A stretch of DNA of 64,000 nt from Anaspis maculata (lineage: Eukaryota > Arthropoda > Insecta > Coleoptera > Scraptiidae): NCBI GenBank assembly GCA_949128115.1, contig OX421968.1, forward strand, positions 56,127,423-56,191,422, written 5' to 3'. Under the pieces are notes generated by a model, which saw only the letters and a program-made list of their open reading frames with translations, did not search any database and was not told where the DNA came from. Shown here piece after piece: positions 54,073 to 64,000 of this stretch. The position numbers and the translations under genes are program-made. Numbering within the stretch: position 1 is the first letter of the stretch; each line of letters opens with the position of its first letter.

Positions 54073-57000
54073 TGTGCGGGCCGTTCTGGCGGAGGCGTAC
54101 ATGTGTCTAGCCCTCGGTTGGCACCAACCGTTCGCGAGATATCCGCGTTTTTGTCTAACTTCTTTCCTATTGGTCGTATCGGGACCAATCAAAGACTGAC
54201 TTGTGCGGGCTATTCTGGCCGAGGCGTACATGTGTCTAGCCCCCGGCTGGCACCAACCGTTCGCGAGATATTCGCGTTTTTGTCTAACTTCTTTCCTATT
54301 GGTCGTATCGGGACCAATCAAAGACTGACTTGTGCGGGCCATTCTGGCGAAGGCCTACATGTGTCTAGCCCCCGGCTGGCACCAACCGTTCGCGAGATAT
54401 CCGCGTTTTTGTCTAACTTCTTTCCTATTGGTCGTATCGGGACCAATCAAAGACGTACTTGTGCGGGCCATTCTGGCGGAGGCGTACATGTGTCTAGCCC
54501 CCGGCTGGCACCAACCGTTCGCGAGATATTCGCGTTTTTGTCTAACTTCTTCCCTATTGGTCGTATCGGGACCAATCTATGACTGACTTGTGCGGGCCAT
54601 TCTGGCGAAGGCCTACATGTGTCTAGCCCCCGGCTGGCCCCAACCGTTCGCGAGATATCCGCGTTTTTGTCTAACTTCTTTCCTATTGGTCGTATCGGAA
54701 CCAATCAAAAACTGACTTGTGCGAGCCATCTTGGCGGAGGCGTACATGTGCCTAGCCTTCGGCTGGCACCAACCGTTCGCGAGATATCCGCGTTTTTGTC
54801 TAACTTCTTCCCTATTGGTCGTATCGGGACCAATCAAAAACTGACTTGTGCGGGCCATTCTGGCGAAGGCGTACATGTGTCTAGCCCCCGGCTGGCACCA
54901 ACCGTTCGCGAGATATCCGCGTTTTTGTCTAACTTCTTCCCTATTGGTCGTATCGGGACCAATCAAAAACTGACTTGTGCGGGCCATTCTGGCGAAGGCG
55001 TACATGTGTCTAGCCCCCGGCTGGCACCAACCGTTCGCGAGATATCCGCGTTTTTGTCTAACTTCTTTCCTATTGGTCGTATCGGAACCAATCAAAAACT
55101 GACTTGTGCGGGCCATCTTGGCGGAGGCGTACATGTGCCTAGCCTTCGGCTGGCACCAACCGTTCGCGAGATATCCGCGTTTTTGTCCAACTTCTTTCCT
55201 ATTGGTCGTATCGGGACCAATCAAAAACTGACTTGTGCGGGCCATTCTGGCGGAGGCGTACATGTGCCTAGCCCCCGGCTGGCACCAACCGTTCGCGAGA
55301 TATTCGCGTTTTTGTCCAACTTCTTCCCTATTTGTCGTATCGGGACCAATCAAAAACTGACTTGTGCGAGCCATTCTGGCGGAGGCGTACATGTGCCTAG
55401 CCCCCGGCTGGCACCAACCGTTCGCGAGATATTCGCGTTTTTGTCCAACTTCTTTCCTATTGGTCGTATCGGGACCAATCAAAGACTGACTTGTGCGGGC
55501 CATTCTGGCGAAGGCCTACATGTGTCTAGCCCCCGGCTGGCACCAACCGTTCGCGAGATATCCGCGTTTTTGTCTAACTTCTTTCCTATTGGTCGTATCG
55601 GGACCAATCAAAAACTGACTTGTGCGGGCCATCTTGGCGGAGGCGTACATGTGCCTAGCCTTCGGCTGGCACCAACCGTTCGCGAGATATCCGCGTTTTT
55701 GTCTAACTTCTTCCCTATTGGTCGTATCGGGACCAATCAAAAACTGACTTGTGCGGGCCATTCTGGCGGAGGCGTACATGTGCCTAGCCCCCGGCTGGCA
55801 CCAACCGTTCGCGAGATATTCGCGTTTTTGTCTTACTTCTTCCCTATTGGTCGTATCGGGACCAATCAAAAACTGACTTGTGCGGGCCATCTTGGCGGAG
55901 GCGTACATGTGCCTAGCCTTCGGCTGGCACCAACCGTTCGCGAGATATCCGCGTTTTTGTCTAACTTCTTTCCTATTGTTCGTATCGGGACCAATCAAAG
56001 ACGTACTTGTGCGGGCCATTCTGGCGGAGGCGTACATGTGTCTAGCCCCCGGCTGGCACCAACCGTTCGCGAGATATTCGCGTTTTTGTCTAACTTCTTC
56101 CCTATTGGTCGTATCGGGACCAATCTATGACTGACTTGTGCGGGCCATTCTGGCGAAGGCCTACATGTGTCTAGCCCCCGGCTGGCACCAACCGTTCGCG
56201 AGATATCCGCGTTTTTGTCTAACTTCTTTCCTATTGGTCGTATCGGGACCAATCAAAGACTGACTTGTGCGGGCCATTCTGGCCGAGGCGTACATGTGTC
56301 TAGCCCCCGGCTGGCACCAACCGTTCGCGAGATATTCGCGTTTTTGTCTAACTTCTTTCCTATTGGTCGTATCGGGACCAATCAAAGACTGACTTGTGCG
56401 GGCCATTCTGGCGAAGGCCTACATGTGTCTAGCCCCCGGCTGGCACCAACCGTTCGCGAGATATCCGCGTTTTTGTCTAACTTCTTTCCTATTGGTCGTA
56501 TCGGGACCAATCAAAGACGTACTTGTGCGGGCCATTCTGGCGGAGGCGTGCATGTGTCTAGCCCCCGGCTGGCACCAACCGTTCGCGAGATATTCGCGTT
56601 TTTGTCTAACTTCTTCCCTATTGGTCGTATCGGGACCAATCTATGACTGACTTGTGCGGGCCATTCTGGCGAAGGCCTACATGTGTCTAGCCCCCGGCTG
56701 GCACCAACCGTTCGCGAGATATCCGCGTTTTTGTCTAACTTCTTTCCTATTGGTCGTATCGGGACCAATCAAAGACGTACTTGTGCGGGTCATTCTGGCG
56801 GAGGCGTACATGTGCCTAGCTCCCGGCTGGCACCAACCGTTGGCGAAATATTCGCGTTTTTGTCCAACTTCTTTCCTATTGGTCGTATCGGGACCAATCA
56901 AAGACTCACTTGTGCGGGCCATTCTGGCGAAGGCGTACATGTGCCTAGCCCCCGGCTGGCACCAACCGTTCGCGAGATATCCGCGTTTTTGTCCAACTTC

Positions 57001-57543
57001 TTTCCTATTGGTCGTATCGGGACCAATCAAAAACTGACTTGTGCGGGCCATTCTGGCGGAGGCGTACATGTGCCTAGCCCCCGGCTGGCACCAACCGTTC
57101 GCGAGATATTCGCGTTTTTGTCCAACTTCTTCCCTATTTGTCGTATCGGGACCAATCAAAAACTGACTTGTACGAGCCATTCTGGCGGAGGCGTACATGT
57201 GCCTAGCCCCCGGCTGGCACCAACCGTTCGCGGGATATTCGCGTTTTTGTCCAACTTCTTTCCTATTGGTCGTATCGGGACCAATCAAAGACTGACTTGT
57301 GCGGGCCATTCTGGCGAAGGCCTACATGTGTCTAGCCCCCGGCTGGCACCAACCGTTCGCGAGATATCCGCGTTTTTGTCTAACTTCTTTCCTATTGGTC
57401 GTATCGGGACCAATCAAAAACTGACTTGTGCGGGCCATCTTGGCGGAGGCGTACATGTGCCTAGCCTTCGGCTGGCACCAACCGTTCGCGAGATATCCGC
57501 GTTTTTGTCTAACTTCTTCCCTATTGGTCGTATCGGGACCAAT
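54073..57543 (+). repeat. Higher-order block, copy 2
   Basis: Partner of 49300-52770. It ends where the monomer order changes at about 57545 (a GGAGGCGTACATGTGCC unit in place of GAAGGCGTACATGTGTC). Within and between these copies, blocks of about 11 monomers also repeat at offsets of 2709 bp (21 units) and 2064 bp (16 units), which sum to 37. Confidence 0.8.
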
Positions 57544-59199
57544 CAAAAACTGACTTGTGCGGGCCATTCTGGCGGAGGCGTACATGTGCCTAGCCCCCGG
57601 CTGGCACCAACCGTTCGCGAGATATTCGCGTTTTTGTCTTACTTCTTCCCTATTGGTCGTATCGGGACCAATCAAAAACTGACTTGTGCGGGCCATTCTG
57701 GCGGAGGCGTACATGTGCCTAGCCCCCGGCTGGCACCAACCGTTCGCGAGATATTCGCGTTTTTGTCTAACTTCTTCCCTATTGGTCGTATCGGGACCAA
57801 TCTATGACTGACTTGTGCGGGCCATTCTGGCGAAGGCCTACATGTGTCTAGCCCCCGGCTGGCACCAACCGTTCGCGAGATATCCGCGTTTTTGTCTAAC
57901 TTCTTTCCTATTGGTCGTATCGGAACCAATCAAAAACTGACTTGTGCGGGCCATCTTGGCGGAGGCGTACATGTGCCTAGCCTTCGGCTGGCACCAACCG
58001 TTCGCGAGATATCCGCGTTTTTGTCTAACTTCTTCCCTATTGGTCGTATCGGGACCAATCAAAAACTGACTTGTGCGGGCCATTCTGGCGAAGGCGTACA
58101 TGTGTCTAGCCCCCGGCAGGCACCAACCGTTCGCGAGATATCCGCGTTTTTGTCTAACTTCTTCCCTATTGGTCGTATCGGGAACAATCAAAAACTGACT
58201 TGTGCGGGCCATTCTGGCGAAGGCGTACATGTGTCTAGCCCCCGGCTGGCACCAACCGTTCGCGAGATATCCGCGTTTTTGTCTAACTTCTTTCCTATTG
58301 GTCGTATCGGAACCAATCAAAAACTGACTTGTGCGGGCCATCTTGGCGGAGGCGTACATGTGCCTAGCCTTCGGCTGGCACCAACCGTTCGCGAGATATC
58401 CGCGTTTTTGTCTAACTTCTTTCCTATTGGTCGTATCGGGACCAATCAAAAACTGACTTGTGCGGGCCATCTTGGCGGAGGCGTACATGTGCCTAGCCTT
58501 CGGCTGGCACCAACCGTTCGCGAGATATCCGCGTTTTTGTCTAACTTCTTTCCTATTGGTCGTATCGGGACCAATCAAAAACTGACTTGTGCGGGCCATT
58601 CTGGCGGAGGCGTACATGTGCCTAGCCCCCGGCTGGCACCAACCGTTCGCGAGATATCCGCGTTTTTGTCTAACTTCTTTCCTATTGGTCGTATCAGGAC
58701 CAATCAAAGACTGACTTGTGCGGGCCATTCTGGCCGAGGCGTACATGTGTCTAGCCACCGGCTGGCACCAACCGTTCGCGAGATATTCGCGTTTTTGTCT
58801 AACTTCTTTCCTATTGGTCGTATCGGGACCAATCAAAGACTGACTTGTGCGGGCCATTCTGGCGAAGGCCTACATGTGTCTAGCCCCCGGCTGGCACCAA
58901 CCGTTCGCGAGATATCCGCGTTTTTGTCTAACTTCTTTCCTATTGGTCGTATCGGGACCAATCAAAGACGTACTTGTGCGGGCCATTCTGGCGGAGGCGT
59001 GCATGTGTCTAGCCCCCGGCTGGCACCAACCGTTCGCGAGATATTCGCGTTTTTGTCTAACTTCTTCCCTATTGGTCGTATCGGGACCAATCTATGACTG
59101 ACTTGTGCGGGCCATTCTGGCGAAGGCCTACATGTGTCTAGCCCCCGGCTGGCACCAACCGTTCGCGAGATATCCGCGTTTTTGTCTAACTTCTTTCCT

Positions 59200-59352
59200 A
59201 TTGGTCGTTGATACGACCAATCTATGACTGACTTGTGCGGGCCATTCTGGCGAAGGCCTACATGTGTCTAGCCCCCGGCTGGCACCAACCGTTCGCGAGA
59301 TATCCGCGTTTTTGTCTAACTTCTTTCCTATTGGTCGTTGATACGACCAATC
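59200..59352 (+). repeat. Variant satellite monomers with a lengthened hairpin (130 bp)
   Basis: Two consecutive units have TTGGTCGTTGATACGACCAA where others have TTGGTCGTATCGGGACCAA. The change makes a 9-bp perfect stem ATTGGTCGT / ACGACCAAT with a 4-nt loop and lengthens the unit to 130 bp (CTATGACTG at 59222 and 59352). Confidence 0.85.
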
Positions 59353-62300
59353 TATGACTGACTTGTGCGGGCCATTCTGGCGAAGGCCTACATGTGTCTA
59401 GCCCCCGGCTGGCACCAACCGTTCGCGAGATATCCGCGTTTTTGTCTAACTTCTTTCCTATTGGTCGTATCGGGACCAATCAAAGACGTACTTGTGCGGG
59501 TCATTCTGGCGGAGGCGTACATGTGCCTAGCTCCCGGCTGGCACCAACCGTTGGCGAAATATTCGCGTTTTTGTCCAACTTCTTTCCTATTGGTCGTATC
59601 GGGACCAATCAAAGACTCACTTGTGCGGGCCATTCTGGCGAAGGCGTACATGTGCCTAGCCCCCGGCTGGCACCAACCGTTCGCGAGATATCCGCGTTTT
59701 TGTCCAACTTCTTTCCTATTGGTCGTATCGGGACCAATCAAAAACTGACTTGTGCGGGCCATTCTGGCCGAGGCGTACATGTGCCTAGCCCCCGGCTGGC
59801 ACCAACCGTTCGCGAGATATTCGCGTTTTTGTCCAACTTCTTCCCTATTTGTCGTATCGGGACCAATCAAAGACTGACTTGTGCGGGCCATTCTGGCGAA
59901 GGCCTACATGTGTCTAGCCCCCGGCTGGCACCAACCGTTCGCGAGATATCCGCGTTTTTGTCTAACTTCTTTCCTATTGGTCGTATCGGGACCAATCAAA
60001 GACGTACTTGTGCGGGCCATTCTGGCGGAGGCGTGCATGTGTCTAGCCCCCGGCTGGCACCGACCGTTCGCGAGATATTCGCGTTTTTGTCTAACTTCTT
60101 CCCTATTGGTCGTATCGGGACCAATCTATGACTGACTTGTGCGGGCCATTCTGGCGAAGGCCTACATGTGTCTAGCCCCCGGCTGGCACCAACCGTTCGC
60201 GAGATATCCGCGTTTTTGTCTAACTTCTTTCCTATTGGTCGTATCGGATCCAATCAAAAACTGACTTGTGCGGGCCATCTTGGCGGAGGCGTACATGTGC
60301 CTAGCTTTCGGCTGGCACCAACCGTTCGCGAGATATCCGCGTTTTTGTCTAACTTCTTCCCTATTGGTCGTATCGGGACCAATCAAAAACTGACTTGTGC
60401 GGGCCATTCTGGCGAAGGCGTACATGTGTCTAGCCCCCGGCTGGCACCAACCGTTCGCGAGATATTCGCGTTTTTGTCTAACTTATTCCCTATTGGTCGT
60501 ATCGGGACCAATCAAAGACTGACTTGTGCGGGCCATTCTGGCGGAGGCGTACATGTGCCTAGCTCCCGGCTGGCACCAACCGTTGGCGAAATATTCGCGT
60601 TTTTGTCCAACTTCTTTCCTATTGGTCGTATCGGGACCAATCAAAGACTCACTTGTGCGGGCCATTCTGGCGAAGGCGTACATGTGCCTAGCCCCCGGCT
60701 GGCACCAACCGTTCGCGAGATATCCGCGTTTTTGTCTAACTTGTTTCCTATTGTTCGTATCGGGACCAATCAAAGACGTACTTGTGCGGGCCATTCTGGC
60801 GGAGGCGTACATGTGTCTAGCCCCCGGCTGGCACCAACCGTTCGCGAGATATTCGCGTTTTTGTCTAACTTCTTCCCTATTGGTCGTGTCGGGACCAATC
60901 TATGACTGACTTGTGCGGGCCATTCTGGCGAAGGCCTACATGTGTCTAGCCCCCGGCTGGCACCAACCGTTCGCGAGATATCCGCGTTTTTGTCTAACTT
61001 CTTCCCTATTGGTCGTATCGGGACCAATCAAAAACTGACTTGTGCGGGCCATTCTGGCCGAGGCGTACATGTGTCTAGCCCCCGGCTGGCACCAACCGTT
61101 CGCGAGATATTCGCGTTTTTGTCTAACTTCTTTCCTATTGGTCGTATCGGGACCAATCAAAGACTGACTTGTGCGGGCCATTCTGGCGAAGGCCTACATG
61201 TGTCTAGCCCCCGGCTGGCACCAACAGTTCGCGAGATATTCGCGTTTTTGTCTAACTTCTTTCCTATTGGTCGTATCGGGACCAATCAAAGACGTACTTG
61301 TGCGGGTTATTCTGGCGGAGGCGTACATGTGCCTAGCTCCCGGCTGGCACCAACCGTTGGCGAAATATTCGCGTTTTTGTCCAACTTCTTTCCTATTGGT
61401 CGTATCGGGACCAATCAAAGACTCACTTGTGCGGGCCATTCTGGCGAAGGCGTACATGTCCCTAGCCCCCGGCTGGCACCAACCGTTCGCGAGATATCCG
61501 CGTTTTTGTCCAACTTCTTTCCTATTGGTCGTATCGGGACCAATCAAAGACTGACTTGTGCGGGCCATTCTGGCGAAGGCCTACATGTGTCTAGCCCCCG
61601 GCTGGCACCAACCGTTCGCGAGATATCCGCGTTTTTGTCTAACTTCTTCCCTATTGGTCGTATCGGGACCAATCAAAAACTGACTTGTGCGGGCCATTCT
61701 GGCCGAGGCGTACATGTGTCTAGCCCCCGGCTGGCACCAACCGTTCGCGAGATATTCGCGTTTTTGTCTAACTTCTTTCCTATTGGTCGTATCGGGACCA
61801 ATCGAAGACTGACTTGTGCGGGCCATTCTGGCGAAGGCCTACATGTGTCTAGCCCCCGGCTGGCACCAACCGTTCGCGAGATATTCGCGTTTTTGTCTAA
61901 CTTCTTTCCTATTGGTCGTATCGGGACCAATCAAAGACGTACTTGTGCGGGTTATTCTGGCGGAGGCGTACATGTGCCTAGCTCCCGGCTGGCACCAACC
62001 GTTCGCGAGATATCCGCGTTTTTGTCTAACTTCTTTCCTATTGGTCGTATCGGGACCAATCAAAAACTGACTTGTGCGGGCCATTCTGGCGAAGGCCTAC
62101 ATGTGTCTAGCCCCCGGCTGGCACCAACCGTTCGCGAGATATCCGCGTTTTTGTCTAACTTCTTTCCTATTGGTCGTATCGGGACCAATCAAAGACGTAC
62201 TTGTGCGGGCCATTCTGGCGGAGGCGTGCATGTGTCTAGCCCCCGGCTGGCACCAACCGTTCGCGAGATATTCGCGTTTTTGTCTTACTTCTTCCCTATT

Positions 62301-64000
62301 GGTCGTATCGGGACCAATCTATGACTGACTTGTGCGGGCCATTCTGGCGAAGGCCTACATGTGTCTAGCCCCCGGCTGGCACCAACCGTTGGCGAAATAT
62401 TCGCGTTTTTGTCCAACTTCTTTCCTATTGGTCGTATCGGGACCAATCAAAGACTCACTTGTGCGGGCCATTCTGGCGAAGGCGTACATGTGCCTAGCCC
62501 CCGGCTGGCACCAACCGTTCGCGAGATATCCGCGTTTTTGTCCAACTTCTTTCCTATTGGTCGTATCGGGACCAATCAAAAACTGACTTGTGCGGGCCAT
62601 TCTGGCCGAGGCGTACATGTGCCTAGCCCCCGGCTGGCACCAACCGTTCGCGAGATATTCGCGTTTTTGTCCAACTTCTTCCCTATTTGTCGTATCGGGA
62701 CCAATCAAAGACTGACTTGTGCGGGCCATTCTGGCGAAGGCCTACATGTGTCTAGCCCCCGGCTGGCACCAACCGTTCGCGAGATATCCGCGTTTTTGTC
62801 TAACTTCTTTCCTATTGGTCGTATCGGGACCAATCAAAGACGTACTTGTGCGGGCCATTCTGGCGGAGGCGTGCATGTGTCTAGCCCCCGGCTGGCACCA
62901 ACCGTTCGCGAGATATTCGCGTTTTTGTCTAACTTCTTCCCTATTGGTCGTATCGGGACCAATCTATGACTGACTTGTGCGGGCCATTCTGGCGAAGGCC
63001 TACATGTGTCTAGCCCCCGGCTGGCACCAACCGTTCGCGAGATATCCGCGTTTTTGTCTAACTTCTTTCCTATTGGTCGTATCGGATCCAATCAAAAACT
63101 GACTTGTGCGGGCCATCTTGGCGGAGGCGTACATGTGCCTAGCTTTCGGCTGGCACCAACCGTTCGCGAGATATCCGCGTTTTTGTCTAACTTCTTCCCT
63201 ATTGGTCGTATCGGGACCAATCAAAAACTGACTTGTGCGGGCCATTCTGGCGAAGGCGTACATGTGTCTAGCCCCCGGCTGGCACCAACCGTTCGCGAGA
63301 TATTCGCGTTTTTGTCTAACTTATTCCCTATTGGTCGTATCGGGACCAATCAAAGACTGACTTGTGCGGGCCATTCTGGCGGAGGCGTACATGTGCCTAG
63401 CCCCCGGCTGGCACTAACCGTTCGCGAGATATCCGCGTTTTTGTCTAACTTCTTCCCTATTGGTCGTATCGGGACCAATCAAAAACTGACTTGTGCGGGC
63501 CATTCTGGCGAAGGCGTACATGTGTCTAGCCCCCGGCTGGCACCAACCGTTCGCGAGATATTCGCGTTTTTGTCTAACTTATTCCCTATTGGTCGTATCG
63601 GGACCAATCAAAGACTGACTTGTGCGGGCCATTCTGGCGGAGGCGTACATGTGCCTAGCCCCCGGCTGGCACTAACCGTTCGCGAGATATCCGCGTTTTT
63701 GTCTAACTTCTTTCCTATTGTTCGTATCGGGACCAATCAAAGACGTACTTGTGCGGGCCATTCTGGCGGAGGCGTACATGTGTCTAGCCCCCGGCTGGCA
63801 CCAACCGTTCGCGAGATATCCGCGTTTTTGTCTAACTTCTTTCCTATTGGTCGTATCAGGACCAATCAAAGACTGACTTGTGCGGGCCATTCTGGCCGAG
63901 GCGTACATGTGTCTAGCCCCCGGCTGGCACCAACCGTTCGCGAGATATTCGCGTTTTTGTCTAACTTCTTTCCTATTGGTCGTATCGGGACCAATCAAAG

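Larger units (their letters stand above)
44345..64000. repeat. Satellite DNA: 129-bp monomer, about 152 copies, with higher-order structure
   Basis: Head-to-tail 129-bp units run to the window's right edge with no interruption by other elements. A typical unit reads ACTTGTGCGGGCC, TTCTGGCGGAGGCGTACATG, TGTCTAGCCCCCGGCTGG, CACCAACCGTTCGCGAGATA, TTCGCGTTTTTGTCTAAC, TTCTTTCCTATTGGTCGTAT, CGGGACCAATCAAAG. Variants fall at a handful of sites: TTCGCG or TCCGCG, CCCCGG or CTTCGG, TTGGCG or TTCGCG, CAAAGA or CAAAAA or CTATGA. The first two or three units (44345-44600) are the most diverged, as expected at an array edge. Long open frames result from a period divisible by three; substitutions change residues in every frame, so coding is unlikely. 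Confidence 0.95.

Noticed and set aside
44345..64000. CRISPR array
   Set aside because: Repeats are directly adjacent 129-bp units with no spacers, in a eukaryotic context, and no cas-like genes are present.

Overview
The window looks like nuclear DNA of a multicellular animal, most likely an insect. It has no operons and no dense coding, several classes of eukaryotic transposon, tRNA-derived SINE sequence, and many short GTAGGTA/TACCTAC tracts of the kind common in sternorrhynchan Hemiptera and Lepidoptera. The exact taxon cannot be fixed from sequence reading. I found no host protein-coding gene that I can support. The only intact protein is a Tc1-type transposase at 26383-27399. Region 1 (1-24.4 kb) is intergenic DNA built largely from foldback (palindromic) elements and MITEs, many nested in one another. 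Examples are a three-level nest at 16539-17683 (hAT-like with an 8-bp target duplication, containing a TA-flanked MITE, containing a small foldback) and two giant hairpins at 17715-20895 and 20907-23242. Decayed non-LTR reverse transcriptase pieces lie at about 3.2-3.56 kb and 7.7-7.97 kb. Region 2 (24.4-29.5 kb) holds a complete Tc1/mariner element, 24929-28399, with a TA target duplication, unusually long (about 0.86 kb) terminal inverted repeats and an intact DD34E transposase. It is flanked by a 400-bp direct repeat. Region 3 (29.5-44.3 kb) has a 1.87-kb palindrome made of about 341-bp units arranged three against three. It also holds two broken non-LTR retrotransposons on opposite strands, an element inserted at the dyad centre of another palindrome (37.75-39.38 kb), two copies of a TTAA-type palindromic MITE, and a decayed Penelope-like element with YVDD reverse transcriptase and GIY-YIG endonuclease remnants. 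Two exon-like segments with good splice signals (36935-37130 and 43907-43980) hint at a noncoding transcript. Region 4 (about 44.35 kb to the end) is one uninterrupted satellite array of about 152 copies of a 129-bp monomer, running off the right edge. The period is divisible by three and the monomer lacks stops in about four frames, so very long open frames (up to 1312 codons) appear on both strands; variant sites change amino acids in every frame, so I read these as satellite, not protein. The array has higher-order structure with near-identical blocks offset by 16, 21 and 37 monomers, and each monomer carries three short dyad symmetries. The most notable biology is the hairpin-rich nested transposon landscape next to a higher-order, hairpin-bearing satellite.
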